From DASQDN01 sp963844855 (lineage in GTDB: Bacteria; Acidobacteriota; Terriglobia; Bryobacterales; Bryobacteraceae), in the NCBI GenBank assembly GCA_963844855.1, contig CAWJQP010000075.1, positions 62,001-126,000 on the forward strand: a stretch of 64,000 bases of DNA, in the 5' to 3' direction. The notes under the pieces are model-generated. The model did no database searches and was not told where the DNA came from. It saw only the letters and a list, made by a program, of their open reading frames with translations. Positions 57,292 to 64,000 of the stretch are shown here, piece by piece. Made by a program: the position numbers and the translations under genes. Within the stretch, counting starts at the first letter, position 1. Each line of letters begins with the position of its first letter.

Positions 57292-60087
57292 CTAATGTGA
57301 CTGCTGGGGCGTGGTCATGCGAGCCTCACGTCGCTTCTGTTCGAAATCGGCTGCTTCCTTTTCGAGTTTGCGGAAAGTCTCCAGGTGTGACTGGCTCTCC
57401 GCTGTCTTGCCCAGGTGACGATAGACAGTGCTTAGCACGTAGTGATAGGTTGCAGCGCGTGGGTTCGCGTCGATAGCGCGGTTTAGAGCCTCGGCAGCCT
57501 CGGGCCACTGTTGCAGGCGATCGAGCGCCTTTCCCAATTGGAAGTTTGCTCCGTCGGACTTGGGGTTGACTTGAACCGCCTTGCGTCCGTATTCCAGCGC
57601 GAGCTTCGGATCGCCGGTGCGGTTGTAGTACGCCGCAAGGCTGATATAGGGTGAAGCAAAACCAGCCAGCCGCGTTTCATTGATCTCAGCCGACTTCTTG
57701 TAATTGGCTACCGCGGCGGTGTCGTCTCCCAGAGATTCCATGACGAATCCGAGCGCCTCATATGCTTCCATATATGACGGATCGAGACGAAGCGCTTCCT
57801 CAAACTCTCTCTTCGCCGGTGGATAATCGTCGTTCGCCGAGTGAATCTTTCCGAGGTCGTACCGGACCTCTGCCCATTGCGGCCGCAGCTTGATGGCTTG
57901 CTGCAGTTCCGTGCGCGCCGCATCGTATCGGCCAATGATCATGAGGGTCCGGCCGAGTAGCCGGTGCGCGTCGGCGTTGTTGATATTCAATTGAAGAGAC
58001 TTCGCCAGCGCGCCAATGGAATCACCAATCCGCTGCTGGCCGAACAAAGCGTATCCAAGGACGTAGTAACCCCAAGACGAATCGGGCTTGGTCTTCAGAT
58101 ACTCGACAACTAGCGGTTCAAGCTCCTTGAACTGCTGGCGGCGAATATAGTCTTCAAAGAGTTTTGCTTTGGCGGAGTTCTCCGTTGCAGCGTCGTTAGC
58201 CAGTGCGCGCTGAAGAGTTTCCCGAGCGGGAGCGTAATCCGGAACCAGGCGAATCACCTTCTGCAGAGTAGCGATGGCGGTTTCTTTTTGCCCGCTCTCA
58301 AGCGCGGCTTTCGCTTCACCCATCAGTTGCCCGGCAATGGTGAGTTTTCGCTCTTCCTCGATAGCGGGACGCGCCTTTTCCAGTTCGGCTGCTCCTTCCG
58401 CGCGCTGTCCGGACCGTGTCAGCGCCAAACCTAGCTGATAACGAGCCGCGCCGAGTTTCGGATCGAGCTTCACTGCCTCACGGAAGTGCGCGATAGCCTC
58501 GTCAGTTGCGTTGTTGCGCACGAGTACTTTGCCGAACTCAAAATGCGCAGCCGCGAATCCAGGTTCGAGATCGATTACCTTTCGAAACTGGGCAATCGAC
58601 TGGTCGATACTATGTTCAGAACTTTGAGCATAAGCAAGCGCCAGGTTGTAGTGCGCTCGAACGTACGCCGGATTGGCGACAACCGCCTTTTCGAGCAAAC
58701 GGATCGCTTCCACGGGCTGCGACGCAACCAGTGCGGCGCCGAGATTTCCAAGCGCGGCGGCATAATCGGGCGCATGACGAAGCGCTTCCCGAAACTCGGC
58801 GATGCCTTGCTCCGTATCTCCTACCTGTATCAACACAAGTCCAAGATTGTTGTGCGCTTCCGCGTATGTTGGACGTAGACGAATCGCCTCGCGAAATTCA
58901 GCCATCACCTGATTCGGGTCGGCGCCCTGCTTGCCCAGCAGGAGGCCGAGAACATTCCGGGCTTCCGGAGCGGCGGGTTTCGCAGCGAGGACTCGCCGCA
59001 ACTCGGAAACAAGCATGTCCACATCAGGAATGGGCATGGACGCAGCAGGCGCATTTAACGCCGCTTCGATCTGTCCGATCGCATTCTCAACTTGCCCGGC
59101 ATGTAGAAATACCATCGCCAGATCGATATAGGGCGCAGGCAGGTTTGGGTTCAATGCGATCGCTCTCTGTAGAGCTTGTTGGTTCTTCAGCGCCATCCCT
59201 AGAAACGCATAGGCTTCGGCCAACGCGGGATTCAGCCTTACAGCGTGTTGCAGCGATTCGAGCGCTGCCGTCCGATCGCCGCTATACCAGAGCGCTACAC
59301 CCAGGTTGTAGCGGGCTTCCGGCATGTCGGGACTAAGTTCCACTGCGCGCTTAAGAGTTACCACGGACGCCTGAAGATCTCGATTCTGGCCCTGAACAAA
59401 CCCCAGCAGATTTAAGACATCCGCTGATGCTGGGGCATCCTGCCGAAGTTTTTCGAGGATCGCTGAAGCACCCTTGAAATCACTGCTTGCCAACTTCTCT
59501 TTCGCCGAGCGAAGTCCCGCGTCTATCGAAGCGTCCGGTTTAGCGGCAGAGCGTCGCCGTAGCGATGCGGACTGCTGCTTGAGTACAGCCGCAAGATTGT
59601 AGTAAGCCTCGCGGTGTTCCGGGTTCAACGTAAGAACGGACTCGAATGCTTCGATGGCGCCGTTGAGCTCGCCCTTCTGCTTCAAGGCAAGCCCAAGTTG
59701 TTGGCGAACGTCTGCATCGTTCGGACGGCTTTCCAGTACGGACCGGAACTCGACGATTGCGGCATCCGCATCTCCTTTCGCGCGCAATGCGATACCAAGA
59801 TTCATCCTGAGCTGAGGCTCTTTGCCGTCAAGCGCTACTGCTTTCTGGAACGCGGCGACAGATTCTTCCATGTCGCCAGCCTGCGCCAGGGCCGAACCCA
59901 GATTGGTCCACGCACGAACAAAGTCCGGCCTTGTATCCACAGCCTTGCGAAACGCAGATATAGCGTCGATGAAGCGATTGTTTTGGAGGTGAACGACACC
60001 CTCCTGATTCAACTGTTCTGCTCCACTCGAATCCTGTTGCGCGGCCGCAATCACTGTTGTAATCAATGTGAGGAGAAGGGGACGCAT
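57292..60087 (-). CDS. large secreted TPR protein
   Basis: Intact 931-aa protein with a short signal peptide (MRPLLLTLITTVIAAAQQ) followed almost entirely by TPR units: AISAFRKAVDTRPDFVRAWT, SVAAFQKAVALDGKEPQLRM, AIVEFRSVLESRPNDADVRQ, and so on; I count roughly twenty. Two gaps (about 165-195 and 540-610) lack clear TPRs. The ATG (60087) follows the stop of the CRTAC1 gene with no gap, so translation is coupled. TPR superhelices usually hold partner proteins; with CRTAC1 and a TonB receptor it may form an extracytoplasmic complex (inference). Glu/Lys-rich end EKEAADFEQKRREARMTTPQ. Confidence 0.9.
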   Translation of the reverse strand: MRPLLLTLITTVIAAAQQDSSGAEQLNQEGVVHLQNNRFIDAISAFRKAVDTRPDFVRAWTNLGSALAQAGDMEESVAAFQKAVALDGKEPQLRMNLGIALRAKGDADAAIVEFRSVLESRPNDADVRQQLGLALKQKGELNGAIEAFESVLTLNPEHREAYYNLAAVLKQQSASLRRRSAAKPDASIDAGLRSAKEKLASSDFKGASAILEKLRQDAPASADVLNLLGFVQGQNRDLQASVVTLKRAVELSPDMPEARYNLGVALWYSGDRTAALESLQHAVRLNPALAEAYAFLGMALKNQQALQRAIALNPNLPAPYIDLAMVFLHAGQVENAIGQIEAALNAPAASMPIPDVDMLVSELRRVLAAKPAAPEARNVLGLLLGKQGADPNQVMAEFREAIRLRPTYAEAHNNLGLVLIQVGDTEQGIAEFREALRHAPDYAAALGNLGAALVASQPVEAIRLLEKAVVANPAYVRAHYNLALAYAQSSEHSIDQSIAQFRKVIDLEPGFAAAHFEFGKVLVRNNATDEAIAHFREAVKLDPKLGAARYQLGLALTRSGQRAEGAAELEKARPAIEEERKLTIAGQLMGEAKAALESGQKETAIATLQKVIRLVPDYAPARETLQRALANDAATENSAKAKLFEDYIRRQQFKELEPLVVEYLKTKPDSSWGYYVLGYALFGQQRIGDSIGALAKSLQLNINNADAHRLLGRTLMIIGRYDAARTELQQAIKLRPQWAEVRYDLGKIHSANDDYPPAKREFEEALRLDPSYMEAYEALGFVMESLGDDTAAVANYKKSAEINETRLAGFASPYISLAAYYNRTGDPKLALEYGRKAVQVNPKSDGANFQLGKALDRLQQWPEAAEALNRAIDANPRAATYHYVLSTVYRHLGKTAESQSHLETFRKLEKEAADFEQKRREARMTTPQQSH

Positions 60088-61864
60088 CTACGTTCTCCGG
60101 GTTAGCTTGCGCTCGTCGCGTTTCACTACGCCTTTAGATTCCTCAATCACGACGAACTGATTCGCCTTTATGTTCGCGATATTCTCTTTCAACCCTGATG
60201 GCCACAGGATTTCTATATTGTCTGCTTTTTCGGCGGTTCCCAAGCCGAAATGTAGCCGAAAATCGTTGTGTGAATAGTAACTCGATCCGCTCGTTACCTC
60301 ATCGATCTGCTCGCGTCCATTTGCTGTCAATTTGACACGAGCGCCGATTGCGCTTCGATTTGATCGCGTTCCAATGCACTTGATCGACACGAAATTGTTC
60401 TGGTTCCCTCCATCGTTGCGCAAGATCGAAGGCGGACCATCCTGGTTGTTTACGACGACTTCGAGATCCCCGTCGTTATCGAGGTCCCCGACTGCACAGC
60501 CGCGTCCTACGTGCGCCGCTGTAATCCCGGAGCCGGCGGACTTTGAGACATCCTGAAATCGCCCCGAATGGTTGCGGTAGAGTATGCGCGGCTGTTGATA
60601 AGAGATATGAAGTTTCCTGCCAGCAATCTGCGCATAGACGTGACCGTTTGCGAGGAAGAGGTCTTTCCATCCGTCATTATCGAAGTCGAGGAAAGTCGCG
60701 CCGAAGCCGAGATACTTCCTGTTAATTCCCAGGCCGGCCGTCAAGACTGGCGTCATGGAACGTGCCGTCCCCGTTGTTTCGATAAAGCGTTGTGACCTGA
60801 TCGGAGAAGTTAGTCCGGACGATATCGAACCAGCCGTCACCATCGTAGTCGCCAACCCCGACACCCATCCCGGACATGGCCGCGCCATTTTCGTCAAAGG
60901 CGCAACCGGCAGGGACACCCGACTCAGTGAACGTGCCGTCATGATTGTTGCGATAGAGCAGGCTGGGCGCAGTGTCACACGCGACGTAAATGTCCGGCCA
61001 GCCATCGTTATCGAAGTCGGCCGCGGCGGCGCCCATCCCATACGACCCCACTGGTCTCCAGTTCTGCGGTACGAATTCTGTTGAGGATGGTCCCCTTGGA
61101 GTGCTGATCCCGGACTTTTCAGAGACGTCTTCAAAAACTCCGTTTCCTTTGTTGCGGATACAGAACGTTGGTTCCTCCGGCAAACCCCTGCGGTCCGCAT
61201 GGCACAGGTATGTCGTTGAAGCGGCAGTAGGCTGATTCACCGGGACGCGGAGAGCGGCTCGGATGGAAATTCACGTAGTTCGCGATGAACAGATCCAAAT
61301 GACCGTCGCGGTCGTAATCGAGAAAGCAACATCCGGCTGCCCCATCTCGATCCCGATGCCCGCGACGCCGGCCTTTGCCGATACATCGGTAAACGTTCCA
61401 TCGCCATTGTTGTGATACAGGACATTCTTGCCCCAGTAACTCACAAATAAATCATCAAAGCCATCGTTGTCGTAGTCGCCGACACAACAGCCTTGTCCCC
61501 AACCGGTAGCTGTCAGCCCGGCCTTCTGCGTGACGTCAGTGAAGGTGCCGTCGCGATTGTTGCGAAAGAGATAGCTGGTGGGCTTGTGCGCATTTGCTGT
61601 GTTCTGAAATGTTGAGCCGTTAACCAGGAAGATATCGAGCCAGCCGTCGTTATCGAAATCGAAGAGCGCGACACCCGCGCCCATCTCTTCGATGAGGTAC
61701 TGCTTATCCACCGCTTCGCCTGATACGTTGCGGGCGCGACTCAATCCGGCCTCAGCGACCATATCGGTAAAGGTGACTGGCTGGGCTGCGCTGGCAGAAG
61801 GAGCCAAGGACAGCATACGCAGCAAGTCTCTGCGTGAAGGGTCGCAATACCTCATTCGGTCCAA
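60088..61864 (-). pseudogene. CRTAC1-like FG-GAP/ASPIC-UnbV protein, at least two frameshifts
   Basis: Starts at about 61864 with a Tat-like leader (DPSRRDLLRMLSLAPSASA). First part (61271-61864): VALFDFDNDGWLDIFLVNGS, CVGDYDNDGFDDLFVSYWGK, IGIEMGQPDVAF then frame loss. Second part (60722-61240): AAAADFDNDGWPDIYVACDT, GVGVGDYDGDGWFDIVRTNF. Third part (about 60735 down to 60088): LDFDNDGWKDLFLANGHVYA, AVGDLDNDGDLEVVVNNQDG, ASPIC tail AIGARVKLTANGREQIDEVT, FGLGTAEKADNIEILWPSGL. Breaks near 61300, between 61200 and 61260, and near 60735. A paralogue of the gene at 55597 with a different leader type. Stop is adjacent to the TPR start. Confidence 0.85.
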
Positions 61865-61899
61865 GGATACGAAATCCTACATCGAATTGGGCCAGAGGT

Positions 61900-64000
61900 T
61901 CAATAAAACAGCTTTATACTGAGCTGGATGGAACGAGGCTGATTGCACTGCGTTCCCGTCTGTCCGAACTGCGCGGTGGCGCTCCAGTTTGTGTTCGGAT
62001 CACAGAAAATAACACGATTCGTGATATTCCCGCCTTGCGCCTCGAACCGTAGTTTGAATCGTTCTCCACCGAGCGGCGTTTCTTTGAAGAGGCTGACATC
62101 CTCGACCGTATTCCTAAATCCTCGCGCGGCTGCATCCCGCGAGGGAGCGTTGCCGAACTGCAGCGGTCCAGGATCAGTCCATGCCGAACGGTCGAAATAG
62201 CGATCGCGGTTGGGATCGAAGCCGTCCTGGAATGTGGCAATCGAATTGACGTCCATGTTGCGATTCGGACGCTTTGTTGTATTGAACAGCAAGCCGGCCA
62301 AATCATTGTTCATCGTTATGGCCAGCGGACGACCGCTGTCGTAACGAAGAATGCCGTTCACGGTCCAGCCGCCCAGAAGCGCGGCAGCTATCCCGCTCTT
62401 GCCACGGGCGAAAGGCAATTCATAGGTTCCGGAAAAAACGAAAGAGTGTGGAACGTCATCGCCAGCGATCGACCATTCTCCTGCTTGGGTGTCAATCGGG
62501 TTCTGTACTCCAGCTCCACCACGCTGTCCGCTATCCGCCCGGTTGTTCTCGAGACGCGAATAGACATAGAAGGTGCGGAATTGGAGACCGTTGGCGAAGC
62601 GTTTATCCAGTTTCATCTGGAGCGAATGGTACTGACTTTTTCCGATCGGGACATCGCGATATTCGATCGCCTGATACTGAGGGAACGGTCTCAGCGCCTG
62701 AGCCACAATCCCGGTGAATCCTGGATAGGGTGAAGTGATGCCTGCAGCCGCGGCCTGCGATGAATTGATATTGGACTGTAGTACACCAGTTCCCAACGCC
62801 AGCACTTTCGGATCGTTCATGTTGTAGCCGGCCCCAAGAAACTGTGGATTATGTGGCAGGCGGGTTCCCTTATTTCCCAAATAGGAAACATCGACCATGA
62901 CGCTTTCGCCGATTTGCCGCTGATACGTCGCTGACCAGTTTTGATAGCGAGGTAACATCAATCCATCTGCGGGATAACCGATCGGAGCAGTCCCATTCGA
63001 GAATGTGGGATCGATGAATGGTGGATAGCGAATCACGCTTGCCGGGAAGCCCGAATCCAGATGGAACGCAGGCTCGCGGCCGTTTGTCAGATTTGGAGCT
63101 GTCGGGTTGCTATCGAAACCAAGAGTCGGTCTGTTGCCCTGACCAAAGGTTACGCCGGCGTAGTAAATACCGTAGCCGCCTCGGATCACTTGCTTGTCCG
63201 AAGTCTTGTACGCGAATCCAATACGAGGGCCGATGGCGTCGAGAGGGATTTCATCGAATGTTCGGGAGCCTGTCCTTCCCGGACCTGTACCTGCAAATTT
63301 CAATGCCCCAGGTCGTCCACCGGCTGCAGGATTCGGTACGGATGGGTCAAAGGTGGACATGCGGTCGAAGCGCTCTGTCCAGGGTCCCTGGTAATCGAAT
63401 CTCAGGCCCAAAGTGAGATTGAGTTTGCTCGTTACTTTGTAATCGTCGTTCAGATAAACAGCGACGGTATTGCCATTGAAAGTGGTGAACTGAGGAATGT
63501 ATTGACTGGCGGTGTGGACCTGTCCGAGCAGGAATGAAGCAAAGGGATCACCCGTTGTCGCGATGTTGTTGCCTGCAGCGTCATATCCGCCCGTGCCGAG
63601 CCGATTGAAAGTGAACGCCCCGCCGGTGGCATTGGCCCACCCTGTGTAATTGAACTGATGGTGCCGGAACTCGTAGCCGAGTTTGATGGAATGCTTACCG
63701 GTAATCCACGTCACGTCGTTGGCGAACTGCCAGCGATTGATAGCTTCGAACCCGAAACCAATCCACTGCGTACCGAGTGCGGTATACGGAGTGTTACCGG
63801 TAAAGGTGATGTTTGGCGATCCGGCGGTCGGGTCGAGAATGCCGCTCTTGCCTGGTCCCCACAGCTTGTCTCCCCAACCTACTCCTGCGTTGATTGGTGT
63901 ACCGCCCATAAACCAGCGGTCCCACGAGATGGTTGCGTGATAGAGAAGATTGTTCTTGATGATGTAGTCGAATTGCTGCGTGGCATGTTGCGTTGAGATA
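61900..64000 (-). CDS. TonB-dependent receptor (Oar-like), C-terminal part, runs off the window
   Basis: The frame is open from the right edge of the window, so the N-terminus lies beyond 64000. The visible part (about 699 codons) is the outer beta-barrel: WITGKHSIKLGYEFRHHQFN, LNLTLGLRFDYQGPWTERFD, KQVIRGGYGIYYAGVTFGQG, VMVDVSYLGNKGTRLPHNPQ, FVFSGTYELPFARGKSGIAA, and the C-terminal aromatic end SIQLSIKLFY preceding the stop. This matches Oar-like receptors with multiple strand-turn-strand elements. It is the first of three same-strand genes (receptor, CRTAC1, TPR); the gap to CRTAC1 is 35 bp. Visible part is intact. Confidence 0.92.
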   Translation of the reverse strand, partial: ISTQHATQQFDYIIKNNLLYHATISWDRWFMGGTPINAGVGWGDKLWGPGKSGILDPTAGSPNITFTGNTPYTALGTQWIGFGFEAINRWQFANDVTWITGKHSIKLGYEFRHHQFNYTGWANATGGAFTFNRLGTGGYDAAGNNIATTGDPFASFLLGQVHTASQYIPQFTTFNGNTVAVYLNDDYKVTSKLNLTLGLRFDYQGPWTERFDRMSTFDPSVPNPAAGGRPGALKFAGTGPGRTGSRTFDEIPLDAIGPRIGFAYKTSDKQVIRGGYGIYYAGVTFGQGNRPTLGFDSNPTAPNLTNGREPAFHLDSGFPASVIRYPPFIDPTFSNGTAPIGYPADGLMLPRYQNWSATYQRQIGESVMVDVSYLGNKGTRLPHNPQFLGAGYNMNDPKVLALGTGVLQSNINSSQAAAAGITSPYPGFTGIVAQALRPFPQYQAIEYRDVPIGKSQYHSLQMKLDKRFANGLQFRTFYVYSRLENNRADSGQRGGAGVQNPIDTQAGEWSIAGDDVPHSFVFSGTYELPFARGKSGIAAALLGGWTVNGILRYDSGRPLAITMNNDLAGLLFNTTKRPNRNMDVNSIATFQDGFDPNRDRYFDRSAWTDPGPLQFGNAPSRDAAARGFRNTVEDVSLFKETPLGGERFKLRFEAQGGNITNRVIFCDPNTNWSATAQFGQTGTQCNQPRSIQLSIKLFY

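Noticed and set aside
58506..59336. 276-codon plus-strand open frame
   Set aside because: Antisense to the TPR gene; low-complexity, Arg-rich translation with no start signal.

Overview
The window reads as a chromosomal segment of an Acidobacteriota bacterium, most likely of the Solibacter/Bryobacter type (inference from gene families, not from a marker gene). The indicators are three very large Oar-like TonB-dependent receptors with an N-terminal carboxypeptidase-regulatory-like domain, a TIGR03437 (Soli_cterm) domain fused to a lipase, a serine/threonine kinase with a TolB/WD40-like C-terminus, DNA-binding or TolB-like proteins carrying TPR arrays, CRTAC1-type FG-GAP/ASPIC-UnbV proteins, PQQ dehydrogenases and secreted cytochromes. 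The DNA is moderately GC-rich. I found no rRNA, tRNA, CRISPR array, prophage or replication origin.

Layout. 0-5 kb: a Tat-type serine hydrolase, a heme-containing PQQ dehydrogenase and a divergent small heme-binding secreted protein, then a transposase relic. 5.5-16.6 kb: transmembrane Ser/Thr kinase, a small membrane protein, a dispersed-family hypothetical gene behind a perfect 12-bp hairpin, an intact 1226-aa TonB receptor and a convergent secreted lipase. 17-25.8 kb: SorA-like molybdoenzyme, winged-helix/TPR sensor, intradiol dioxygenase, HAD lipoprotein, SelW-like thioredoxin-fold protein, TauE/SafE exporter, diiron metallo-beta-lactamase-fold protein and a glyoxalase-fold protein. 25.9-36.9 kb: a redox-flavoured stretch in which almost every gene is broken by small indels: histidine kinase, two tandem DUF1254/DUF1214 genes, a molybdopterin oxidoreductase coupled to an intact cytochrome b561, an ISNCY-type transposase relic, two tandem di-heme cytochrome c genes and a DinB-like gene. 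37-43.1 kb: intact amidohydrolase, NAD-binding epimerase-like protein, SelA-like PLP enzyme, then perR-katG behind a clear PerR/Fur-type box. 43.5-48.1 kb: a broken TolB/TPR sensor, a secreted periodic-repeat protein, a methyltransferase with one frameshift and a YegP-like protein. 48.4-55.3 kb: a heavily broken TonB receptor divergent from a broken hybrid histidine kinase, and a conserved protein of unknown function. 55.6-64 kb: CRTAC1 (+) convergent on a same-strand series of TonB receptor, CRTAC1 and 931-aa TPR protein.

How the genes fit together. The clearest functional unit is the peroxide-stress pair perR-katG with its operator. The most unusual unit is the TonB receptor-CRTAC1-TPR series at the right end, with a second CRTAC1 gene facing it. 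The SorA-like and b561-linked molybdoenzymes, PQQ dehydrogenase and secreted c-type cytochromes suggest a periplasm rich in oxidoreductases.

Caution. Frameshifts are concentrated in three stretches, and many that I could align by eye against the family consensus are explained by loss of one base from a short homopolymer. Several 'pseudogenes' may therefore be intact genes in a consensus with residual indel errors. I label them as broken in this sequence and say so in each entry.
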